Assembly (NCBI GenBank): GCA_024516155.1
Contig: JAJJXM010000060.1
Coordinates: 62,001-126,000, forward strand
Length of the DNA: 64,000 nucleotides
Reading direction: 5' to 3'
DNA from: Pyronema omphalodes
Lineage: Eukaryota; Ascomycota; Pezizomycetes; Pezizales; Pyronemataceae
Below are positions 1 through 10,132 of this stretch, in pieces (the stretch's first letter is position 1; every line of letters begins with the position of its first letter). The notes under the pieces are model-generated. The model saw nothing but the letters and a program-made list of their open reading frames with translations, searched no databases and was not told the DNA's origin. The position numbers were made by a program, and so were the translations under genes.

Positions 1-1424
1 CAGCAAGCCAAACTGCCAAAGAAGCCCTAGAACTCTGTTGCATCGTGCGAACTTGGTCGAAACCTGGTTTGTTCCGCAGTGTGCGGGGAATCCCTGTTGC
101 CGGTCTGCGGCTTGCCGAGAATGGCTGGTTCAGGCTTGGCAGGGTGGGGACATGATATTTTGAGGCTTCATTGGATTTTGGGATTTTGGGGCGTTTGGAT
201 GGATGGATTTGGTAATTTTGGAGATGTTTGAAAGTTGTGTTATGGATCTGTAGAGGTTGTTTTGCTGGAGGATCCGAATTCCTTACAACTCTTATAACCG
301 TTATCTCCACACCCCAAAGCTCTGAAACGATTCGTGTTTCTGATTGGTATCGCAGCCTCGAGTAAGGAATGGACACCTCAGAAACGAGTTTTAGGTGCAG
401 AAATATACATTGCAAAGATGACAAAATTCTCTGGTTGGGAACTACATGTATGTAATTGTAACTTCTGATAGGCAGACGCAACAATTTATTAATACGGCTC
501 GCACTAAGAATCCGTCCAAGTTATGTATTGCGTGCCGGATTAACCCTAACCTTTTGTTCTATTCGTTCGTGATCGTGCTTACGGACAACAGCATGTTGCA
601 CCGCCATGTTGCATTCCGTTGATCTCACCATGGTAATCGACTGCTTCTGAAATTGTTTAACCGAAAGCGCTTGTCAGTTTGTTCGATTAAGCTTCTACAG
701 AAGTTAATGCCTCGTCAGACCGCGAAGTTTAGTATGATATATGGTTTTGCTTGTGGTCTAAAGTAATTTCATGAAGAGGTTATTTATTCTCAGCCGTTTG
801 ACTCAGTGATGGCTGTTTTATTTTTTTGGAGACACAGCGAGAGATTCTTATAGCAACTCTGCTTTGGGCAAATGTTAATGTTTGGCATAAACAACGCTTT
901 GCCACCTTCTTGTAAAAAAAAACAGTAATAAGTACATGTTCTGAACAAAATATCTCAGCAATTTGCATCTGCCTTGCTTTCGGTGGCCGTCACTCGGCTG
1001 TCGCTTCAGCACTCTGTTGTTTTTGCTGCGTCGTCATTCCTTCGGCTCTTGGGTGGTTTTCTGGGGCGGTTTTTGACCCACTGGCTTGGCATTTGCCAGC
1101 AGATTTCATTGGCTTATTGTCACACACCCTCCGCGACCCCGGCCAGTGTACGTCGCGACCTTAGACGCACCACCTATCACCTGCGCCCAGCTCGGGCTGC
1201 CTTACAAGACCTACCTCGCCATCCCCCCCTCCACTCTCCGCTACTGTTGTCCAACACCCACCACGCTCCAAACTCCCCGTTGAACTAAATCTCGTCACAA
1301 ATACCCCATCTTCCGAAAGCTTTTGTCGCCAAAATCCAACTCCATTTAATCGAAGTAAAGCGTAAAGCTCCAGCTCTGTTCTGCATCTGCACGCGAGATT
1401 CTGCAAGATCCTCAGTCGGCAGAC
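1..1424. other. Upstream spacer with no supported gene
   Basis: No reading frame here resembles a known protein, and the short frames at 780-1406 lie just upstream of the NBR1 start. The last 400 bases become C/T-rich (about 1120-1420), which fits a 5' leader or promoter for the gene starting at 1425. Nothing else was recognised. Confidence 0.5.
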
Positions 1425-4144
1425 ATGTCGTCGTCACCTCGCCCCGAACAACTGATTACCGTAAAGGTTCTTTACGATAATGAAACTCGCCGTTTCAAAA
1501 TTACCTTGAAGGATGTTGGTCCGACATTCTTCGAGCCGAAGGTTCGTAACCGAGCTCATTTCCCACGGTCGGCACCCGCTACAGTTATATATTTACTGAC
1601 GGTTGGTAGATGCGAGAATTACTTGCAATCCCAAGCGGACGCGAGGTCAATTTTTACCGTTACTCGGATAGTGCTGGTGAATGGATCTTGCTCGATCCAA
1701 ACAGCAGTCCTGTATACAAACAGCTCTTCAGAGCTGCCAAGGCTAAGCTGAAGCTTCGCATTAAAGTCATGACCCCAGAGGGGCATGGTAAGATATCACC
1801 TGTCATACATACTAGTTTATTGCTGACATTTTTTACGCAGACACCAAACCACCTCCTGTACAGAACGATACTGCATCCACTCTGGGTTATTTACCAAACT
1901 ATTCTTCCCTTAATGTCAATTCGGTAAGGATACCAACCGCTCAAGCCGCACCATCCATCAGCCAGACAGAACTCGCAGGAGCTGTTGCTGCTGCAGTTAG
2001 CTCATACTGCTCTGGCCCTGAGTTCAATGCACAGCTCCGCGAAACTGTAAGAGAGGAGATGGTTAAGCAGAAGCCTGAGCATGCCGATCTAATCTCTTTG
2101 TCCGAGGAGGTCCCCGAGATCCCGCTTAAGCAGACCCAACAGCCTTCGCAACCCGAGACTCTCCTCGACGGCTTAATTGCCGCCTCTGCCACCGAGAATA
2201 TCTTCTGCGATGAATGCAAGGATTACGTCGACGGATTCCATTATCATTGCAATATTTGCAGTGGTGGAGACTATGATCTCTGCACCACCTGTGTCGACAC
2301 AAAGCATCTCCACTGCCCGAACCGCTCCCACTTACTCACCTCCCGTAACATTGTTAATGGCAAAGCGATTGTGGTTGCTGCAGATGTTAAAGCTGCTGCG
2401 AACCTCCATATCTGCAACTGCTGCATCGGAGGTATCTTCTTTAACCCTGATTATCCTAATTCAATGCTGACTATATGTAGACTTCCCCGAGGAGGAGTGT
2501 CTCATTTGTGAGGACTGCGATGACTATGACCTTTGTGTGACATGTTTCCGCAATGGAAACCATGGACATGATCCTCGCCACGAGTTCTGCCGTGCCTCGC
2601 TATTGACCCGCCTCTCTATCAATGAAAAGAAGATGCTCAGTGCAGGCCGTAACGTTCAGCATGGTGCTATTTGCGATCACTGTGACAAGACCATCTACGG
2701 TGTCCGTCACAAGTGCATCGACTGCCCTGACTGGGACTACTGCAGCAACTGCATTGGGGGAGCCGAGAGAGATCACCCTGGCCATCGATTTGTACCCGTC
2801 TACGGTGCATCAGACCTTCTTCCGGCCGGTAGTTCCATGCCTTTTTCGGATGTCATTCACACTGGCGTTTACTGCGATGGAGTCATTTGTGCTGCTGGCA
2901 AGCATTTGTCATGCATCCGTGGACCTCGATACAAGTGTGCCATCTGTCCCGATACCGATTTCTGTGGCACTTGCGAAGCCTCTCCTAAGAACACGCACAA
3001 CCCCTCGCATCCTTTGATTAAGTTCAGGACCCCAATCCGTAATGTTTTGGTAACTAGCACCGACGATTCCAACACTGTTATGGGAGACGTCGCTTCGTAT
3101 CAGAACATGTACAAAGCCGAGGAGCCCAAGGCTGCCCCCGTTGCCACCATGAACACCGCCACTCAGGTGCAGACAATTGCAGAGACTAAACCCACTGAGG
3201 AGGAGATTGTTGAGCCTACTCCTGTAGTCGAGAAGAAACCCGTCGCTGCCGAGGTCACTCTCCCCATCCGCGAGGCAGTTCCAGCCGTTGAGATTCCTGC
3301 CGAGAAGGAGGTCGTCCCCACCAAACCATCCTATAGCGCCAAGTTCCTTGGAGAGTCCATCCCCGATGGCACCGAGATGGTCGTTGGCCAGAAGTTCGTG
3401 AAGACCTGGTACATGCATAACAGCGGTGAGGCCGCCTGGCCCGCTGGATGCTCTGTTAAGTTTGTTGGAGGAGACTATATGTTCTTGAAGGAGAAGGAGT
3501 CTCACCTTTCCCCTACTTACAACTCCAGACCAGTTCTGACTGGTGATGTCTGTTCGTTCTCCGTTGAGCTCTCTGTCCCCTGGCCCGCTGGTGGAAAGTA
3601 CATCTCCTACTGGCGTGTTGTTGCTCCTGATGGAACCCTCTTTGGAGACAACATCTGGATCAACATCACCGCTGTCGAGAGTGCCGCTCCCATCGTCGAG
3701 GCTTCCGTTGCCGAGAAGCAGGAGGATGAGCGCTCTGAGGCTGGCAGCAATGAGTCTGTTGTCGATGTCGACTCTGTCAAGGCTGAATCTGTCAAGGCCG
3801 AGTCTGTAAAGTCTGAGCCCGAGGAGGAGTTGATTGCCTCCCAGGCATCTTCTCAGATGGTCTTCCCCAAGCTCCCTGTCGAGAGCCCCGTCGATTCTGT
3901 TATCGAGGAGGCAACTGTTCAGTCCGACGCTCCCGTTCCTGCCCCCTTCTCTCCTCTCTCTGACGCAAGCCACCGAACCTTTGCTTTGAGTGATGCAGAT
4001 GATGATCTTGAGGAGATCGATATCTCTAGCATTGGATCTGATGAGTTTCAGACTGATGACGAGTACGATGTTCTGTGTGCCAGCGATGAGGAGTTTGAGG
4101 AGTGCGAGAGAGTTCTTCCCTCTGGTTCTGAGCAGAGAAAGTAG
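1425..4144 (+). CDS. NBR1: NBR1-type selective autophagy receptor (PB1, four ZZ zinc fingers, NBR1/FW domain, AIM)
   Basis: Four exons: 1425-1541, 1610-1787, 1841-2431 and 2481-4144, giving 849 residues. Splice signals are good, for example branch point TTACTGAC before the acceptor at 1609. Residues 1-98 look like a PB1 domain. Four ZZ-type zinc fingers with C-X2-C pairs follow at about 220-262, 288-335, 357-405 and 423-470. The second ZZ is split by intron 3, and splicing joins it correctly. An NBR1 (four-tryptophan) Ig-like domain lies at about 578-690, with the conserved W-containing strands around KTWYMHNSGEAAWP and GKYISYWRV. The acidic C-terminus contains DDEYDVLC, a good Atg8-interacting motif (residues about 823-826). 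No UBA domain is visible. In fungi NBR1 proteins link cargo to Atg8 membranes or, in fission yeast, to ESCRT-dependent vacuolar import; which applies here is inference. Family call is strong; exon 1 is likely but rests on splice logic. Confidence 0.93.
4064..4075 (+). other. Atg8-interacting motif (AIM/LIR), Y-D-V-L
   Basis: The codons at 4064-4075 encode YDVL, preceded by TDDE and followed by a second acidic stretch (CASDEEFEEC). This fits the [W/F/Y]-X-X-[L/I/V] consensus with upstream acidic residues and sits in the disordered C-terminal tail, where receptor AIMs normally lie. Confidence 0.7.
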
Positions 4145-5535
4145 AGGATTCCTGGAAATTAACCATGGCGGACAGAATAACCAAAGATATGAAAGATAGG
4201 TAATGACGGATATCATGGGTATTAAATTGAGAATGGTGTTTCTTGGGCGCGTGTGTTTTTTGTTGTTGTAGTTTGCATTACCTCATTTGTATGTTCGTCA
4301 TTTTTTTTTTTAGCAATCGCTTGGGACATCTGTTTGTTTGGTCTTTTTTATTGCAATACGTTCTCTCCGCTTTCCAACGTTTTTATGCCAATTGCTTTTT
4401 TTTGTTTTCGTTGTCAAGTGCTTTATAGTTGGTTTGGTTTGCTTTAGTTATGGTTGTTGTTCATCTGAGATTCCACGAAATGAAATGAAAGGAAAGTGAT
4501 TGATATCCTTCTGGAACGGGAGTCCAGAAGTTGAGAATGATGGTGCGCTTTATATTTTATACCCCTCTCACTCGATTTGTTTGTTCTGTTCGTCTGCTTT
4601 TTGATTTCTGTTTGTTTGTCTTTTTTCTGTGCTTTTCTGTCACTGTTTTTCTGTCACTGTGCTTTCCTGTCATCGTGTTTTTCTGTCACTTTTTTGCCAA
4701 ACACTTATGCTATGCTATCCTTGGCTATGCTGTGCTTACCGTACCCCCAAAGGAAGGAAATGAAAAAACTTGGAAAAAAATTGATCTTTTTTTTTATTCT
4801 GCGATTTTTTTTTTCGAGGGTTTGAGGTTTGAGATTTGAGGTTTGTTCTGTTGAGATTAAATTGGAAAATTGGAAATTGGAAATTGGAAAACGTCTTCAT
4901 GGATCTTCTTGTGTTTTTTTTTTTGTGGGGTGATGGATGTTATTTGATTTGGGTTGATGTGATTTGAAAATTTATCTTTGGTGAAAAAAAATATTTGCGG
5001 GGCTTGTTTGTTTCGTAGCTGGTTGAGTGATATTGCGTGATATCTAGTAACTCAGTGATATTGAGTGATATTTCGTGATATCAGGTACTCAGTGATCTTT
5101 CATGATCTTGCGTACTCAGCAATATTGACTCCAGCATCATGAATCAACATCATTAACAATAACACAGCAACAAATGATATCATAGCCGATAGCTGCTCAT
5201 ATCATATCAAGTTTTTCTTTTGTAAACAACCACCAGAACGCTAAGACGCTCAACCGTCAATGAACTGGCATGTTATCAATAATATATACTAATCACGGGG
5301 TATCATTCGTTGTTCGTGATGATGGCGGAAATTTGGAACCCGCTCCTACCGCCCCTCTCCAGCTTTTGCTCCTTGTATCGCTTTATATACAGGGTTTTTG
5401 TTGTATTATGTTTTATCGCGAAGAATATTGAAGGACATTGAGCAATTTTGAAGAGTATGGAAAATTGGAAGTAGTGTCTCGTTGTCTCGTTATCTTGTTA
5501 TCTTGTTGTCCCTTCTTGAAAAATTACAAACTTCC

Positions 5536-5595
5536 ATTACTATTACTATTACTATTACTATCATCAGAAGTTTAAAAGTTTAAAAGTTTAAAAGT
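5536..5595. repeat. ATTACT and AAAAGTTT short tandem repeats
   Basis: About four ATTACT units (5536-5560) are followed by about four TTTAAAAG units (5569-5595). Simple sequence with no sign of function. Confidence 0.85.
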
Positions 5596-5684
5596 ACGGC
5601 AGCATAGATAATATATGAAATATCTATACTATATTATTTTATTTCTGAGAATGTTATAATTTATAAACGGAGTAAACATACTGG

Positions 5685-5686
<2 letters not shown>

Positions 5687-5726
<40 letters not shown>
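5687..5726. repeat. Poly(A) run of about 40
   Basis: An uninterrupted A run from 5687 to 5726. No reading frame or target-site duplication was found around it, so it was not called as a retroposon tail. Confidence 0.9.
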
Positions 5727-5728
<2 letters not shown>

Positions 5729-5985
5729 TATTCCCTCCTTTTTCTATAATTACTAGCTTTATGAAGTGCAAGAAAATACCATTACATGAAGTCCTCATGA
5801 TTACAGACTACATAGCATGACCAAAACGTTGAAACTTTAAACTTTACCTACGCTCGAGTCTAGATCCCAATCACAGTAACCAGAAACTAATAACCAATAA
5901 CCAATAACCCCATAGCCTCCATAGTCTCTATAGCATCCATAGCCTCCATAGCCTCTATATTCAGCCGCCAAAGAAACCGCTATCT

Positions 5986-6122
5986 TGATTCCTGATTCCT
6001 GATTCCTGGTTCCTGGTTCCTGATTCCTGGTTCTTATATCATCACACCCAGTCCCAGCCGCAGCACCAGTCCCAGCCCCAGTCCCAGTCCCAGCCCCAGT
6101 CCCAGCCGCAGCACCAGTCACA
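5986..6122. repeat. GATTCCT/GGTTCCT array and CCCAGT/CCCAGC array
   Basis: Two adjacent arrays: 7-bp units (GATTCCT and GGTTCCT, 5986-6033), then 6-bp units CCCAGT/CCCAGC with GCAGCA interruptions (6047-6120). The array alone creates the alternating G-A/G-T frame on the minus strand. Confidence 0.85.
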
Positions 6123-6360
6123 ACAACATCCAGATTCCACCAAGTAACCGACACCGGCCCGGAGATTGTCACTGGTATGTAATGGATTATGAGTATGATT
6201 ATGGATACCCTTTTTTATTGGCGTAAGGGTTGGTAACTTGGTAACTTAGGAACTTAGGAACTTGGTAACTTAGTGGTATTCCAGGGGGTTTTGGTGTATG
6301 TATGTATTCTCAGTTCGAGGCTTGAAGCTTGAGGCTTGTGGATTTTAGGTTTCTACGATT

Positions 6361-6424
6361 TCTGGGGTTCTGGGGTTTCTGGGGTTTCTGGGGTTTCTGG
6401 GGTTTCTGGGGTTTCTGGGGTTTA
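6361..6424. repeat. (TTTCTGGGG)n minisatellite, about seven units
   Basis: A 9-bp G-rich unit repeated about seven times. It is G-quadruplex-capable on the + strand. It differs from the TTAGGG telomere unit of most filamentous ascomycetes. Confidence 0.85.
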
Positions 6425-6832
6425 CATACAGGGTTTCCGGGGGTTAACAGTTTACAGCATTTCTAAGATTTTCAGGATTTATAAGATCTTAGGTATTGTA
6501 GCCTTTTATATGGGGGTTAGTGAGTATAGAATTTCATTCCTGAAGTGGAGATATGGAAGAGTTGATTATGTATGATGATAAATGTCTGAGTGTCTAGCGG
6601 TCTGTTTTATTCTTTTGTTCTTCGTGTCCCGAAAATTCTTCTGGATAATTACCGGAAAAAAAAGTCTATTTTAGAACGGAGAAAGAATTCAAAAAACTTT
6701 TATACATAAACCCAACCTCTCACCCACCCTTTCCTTCTTCGCCTTTCATTATTATTCATTATTATTCATTATTTTCATTATCCTTCACCAGAAATCCCCC
6801 TATACTCAATATTCCTCCCAACCCCACAGTTT

Positions 6833-8151
6833 CTAAATCCCACAGCGATTCACCTCCTCTCCTCCCCGTGCCAACGCCTCCTCCCTCCTAATCCTCCCTA
6901 TCCTCCTCCACCAAACCCACGCCGCATTCGCAATCGACACTCCCAACAACCCACACATAACCAAATTACTCCCCCTATAACCCCGTTCCATATCCCCCTT
7001 CCAGCCGGTATACAGCGCCCAAGTCGTAATAACCGATCCTATATTCCCCAATCCCGAGACCACGGCGGTAGCCGCCGCCACCCCAACCTCTCCATACCGT
7101 CTATTAAACTCCTCCGAGGCGAGGGCCATAGTAACCGGTACCGTTGGCCCCAGACCAAACCCCACAACCAGTAGTCCCGCGTACTTAACCCAACCATTAT
7201 TTACAAACGTCAACAGCAGCAATCCCAGGATCTGGATCATAGCCGGAAAAATAAAAAACGCCGGACGATGCCGCGAGAATTTATCGCTTAACGGAGTGAT
7301 TAATAGAATTGCGATTAGGTCACAAATCCATATCGGGGCTGCTAACAGGGAGAGCTGGATACTTGATAACCCGGGGAGAATCGATTTGATGATTATGGTG
7401 GCGAAACTTTGGATTCCGATACCTACCCCCACCACGCCGAGGTACATTAGGATTAGAGGGTAGAGGGTTGGGTCTAGCATTATTTTTCCGACGTCTGGGA
7501 GGGTCCAGGTACCGCCTTTTCGGGTTTGTTGGAGGTGGGAGATATGGAGTTCTGCTTCGCGGCCTACCAATGCAGGGGAGGAGCTGGGGATGTATTGTTG
7601 TATTTTTGACCAGCAGGACTTGGAAGCAGTGGTGATGGCTGCTGGACGAGTAGCAGAATCAGGACGATCAGGAAGCCACCAAAGGATAGCGATACCGTCG
7701 ATGACAGCGAGGAGTCCATATACGAGCACCATCCATCGCCAACCTTCAAGTCCTTTTCCGATTCCTAAACCATCCATTTTTTGGAATCCTGCTGAAACTA
7801 GCCCCCCGATTGCGGCACTGACTTGGGCTGCGGTGAAGTACATCCCGATGCGTTTTCCGGCGATTTGCGGTGGGTAGAATAGCGATATGTAGTAGGCCAT
7901 ACCTGGCCACATCCCGGCTATAACTACGCCGAGTAAGAGACGGAGGAGATAGAAATTCCAGGCTGCGGTGAGAGCGGCGTGGAGAGAACCGATTATGCCG
8001 ACGAGAATCACGATTCGGGAGAGGCAGAGATGTGGCGGGAGACTGAGCATTAGGAGATTGGCGGGGAGGTCAAAGAGGATGTAGGTTATATAGAAAAGAG
8101 CCAGGGAGAGAGATATCTGTTAATGAAGCATTAAGCATTAGCTAGGTTCTT

Positions 8152-8189
<38 letters not shown>

Positions 8190-8979
8190 CACAACTTCAT
8201 CTTTCCCCAAATTCTACACTCGAAGCCTTTTTATCCAGCTTATGAAAACTGAAAACAGAGATCAAAAGAGACATTAAAGAAAGCCACAAAGGGAACAAGA
8301 AAAAAAAAACATTACCTGACTAGAACTCAACCCCAAGCTCTCGGGCAAAGAATGTTTTTCACTCAGATTCATCGTCAACGACAATCCGATATTACTTCTA
8401 ATCGCAGCACATAAAAAGTACAAAGTCCAAAACGGGGGTATAATCCGACGATCGAGTTTTCTGTAAAACATTATCATATGTTAGCCATGCACAAGTAATT
8501 CATCTTTATCCTTATTTTCCATTGAAAATCAAGTCAAGTAAATTCATGCAAAAACAAAAACAAAAAACAAAAACAAGAAGAAGAGAAAAAGAAAAAGAAA
8601 AACAATCCCCCGATTACACCATCCACTTCGCAAACATTAACCAAGCCAAGCCAAGTAAAGTTAAAGTAAACAAACCCATAACCCCATAAACCCATAACCC
8701 CATAAACCCATACCCCCCATACCCCCCAGTACCCCGCACCCCACACCCCGCACCCCCCAAAAACCAAACATACCTATAAACCCTCCTCAACACAACCTCC
8801 TCACACTCCTCCATCTCAGGATCCGATATCAAACCCGACGCGCTATTTCCTGAACCCTCGGAACCCTCGGAACCTTCGGAGATTATGTCGTCTTTTGTTG
8901 TGGTTTGCATTACGTTTGTGGTTTCTGTAGTTTCTGTAGTTTCGCGGTGTATTGTTTCCATTGTTTCCATTATTTCCAT
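6833..8979 (-). CDS. MFS transporter, anion:cation symporter (Dal5/Tna1-like) family
   Basis: Three exons on the minus strand: 8979-8774, 8460-8316 and 8116-6833, giving 544 residues. Exon joins restore the family's first membrane helix: VYR-KLDRRIIPPFWTLYFL runs across the first junction and the second keeps frame into ISLSLALFYITYILFDLP. The motif GMWPGMAYYISLFYP (RLLLG upstream) is the signature of the Dal5/Tna1 group, which takes up allantoate, nicotinate, biotin precursors and other organic anions by proton symport at the plasma membrane. About 12 membrane helices are apparent. The substrate cannot be told from sequence. The N-terminal 68 residues are low-complexity (MET and ETT repeats), which is unusual for the family. 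Intron 1 (313 nt) holds a G-rich repeat and intron 2 (199 nt) a 34-nt T run on the sense strand. Confidence 0.87.
8153..8186. repeat. Poly(A) run of 34 inside MFS intron 2
   Basis: A run of A on the + strand, which is poly(U) in the sense pre-mRNA, between donor 8315 and acceptor 8117. Confidence 0.9.
8664..8762. repeat. C-rich (sense-strand G-rich) repeat in MFS intron 1
   Basis: Units of CCCATAA and CCCATACCCC on the + strand, giving runs of three to six G on the transcribed RNA within about 110 nt of the 5' splice site at 8773. Confidence 0.85.
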
Positions 8980-10132
8980 TGGTGGGCGGCAGCGGTGGCG
9001 GCAGCGACGGCGGCGGGGTAGGTAGGTAGATAGGTACAGTCGACTATACGTTCGTAAAGTGGGGATAACCTTATCTTAGCTTATCTTAGCTTATCTTAGT
9101 TTAGCTTATCTCAGAATCTCTGTAGAAGCTGAATCCGAATCCGTAGCTGTCTATAGCTGTAGTTGTAGCTGTGATATCAGTAATTTCAAGTTCAAGTTCC
9201 AGCAAAAAAGTATCTGTAAAGTCCCGTAGCTATGTATCAAGCAGACAAGTAGATAAGTAGACAAGTAGACAAGTAGATAAAAAGCTTAATCCATAAGCAC
9301 GAGCTAGTAAACCTAAATTTCCGCAGCTCGCAGCTCGGAGCTCGGAGCTCGGATGTGCTGGTGTGCTGGTGTGGTGACCCCATCCTCCAGAAAAAGCGAG
9401 TCACAAGACGCTTGACGGAGTTTGACGGAGTATGGAAACTACCGAGTGCAGATAGATATCACGGGTTTATAAAATTAACTTATCCATAATCATAATGTAA
9501 CCAAGAACATATAACCAAACACCACACACCACACACCATACACCACACACCACATACAGAGCTTATCAAATATAAAATATATAATATAAAATATATTTCA
9601 CCATTATATTAAATCAAGAGGCAATATCAAGCTACAAATCCAGGACGGAAACGGAGGGGGGGTTTTTTTACGGAAACGGAAACGATAAAAATAAAAATAA
9701 AAATAAATAAATCATAATCTTTTTATTTCATCATCCTTCAGTATAAGTATGGGGGGGTATACAAGTCTAAACAATAACAAATTGGAGAAAAAGACGAAAA
9801 CAATACACCTACTCCTAAACATCCCTCTTATTCGTCCCCAAGCAGAACTTTCAACTAATCTCTGGTCTGATCTCTACACGCGCCCTAAACTCCCATCCAT
9901 CCATCCATCAAAAGAAAAAAGACGTTAAAAAAACGTTAAAAAGAAAACGTAATATTTTTATAAAAAAAGCATAGCCACCCAATTATACACAAAAAAAAGA
10001 ACTTTCGATTTTAAGAAAAAAGACACATGATATCATAAAATGTAATAACATAAAAAGGAAAAAGAAAGAAAGAAAGAAACAGATGCTTTAAGTTCAGCCT
10101 CTCGAGAAAGCGTTGTCGTTGAAGGCCAAAGA
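8980..10132. other. Repeat-rich spacer between MFS and chitin synthase genes
   Basis: No gene supported. Small tandem repeats are at 9070-9113 (TTATCTTAGC units), about 9240-9282 (ACAAGTAGAT-like) and 9515-9556 (ACCACACACC). The right end is the 3' flank of the chitin synthase and the left end is the promoter side of the MFS gene, both on the minus strand. Confidence 0.6.

Larger units (their letters stand above)
4145..6832. other. 2.7-kb spacer, T-rich 3' flank then minisatellites
   Basis: No supported gene. The first 700 bases are T-rich 3' flank of NBR1. Short tandem repeats follow (listed separately). Reading frames at 5837-6172 and 6336-6575 are translations of repeat arrays. Convergent 3' ends are expected here, because the MFS gene on the other strand also ends at 6833. 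Confidence 0.6.

Noticed and set aside
2909..4216. 435-codon minus-strand open frame
   Set aside because: Antisense to the NBR1 coding region; the sense strand has ZZ and NBR1 domains.
5687..5726. Poly(A) run as a retroposon tail
   Set aside because: No flanking duplication and no coding or 3'UTR-like sequence upstream of it.
6361..6424. Telomere-like G-rich repeat
   Set aside because: The TTTCTGGGG unit is not the TTAGGG expected for filamentous ascomycetes and sits between ordinary genes; treated as a minisatellite.
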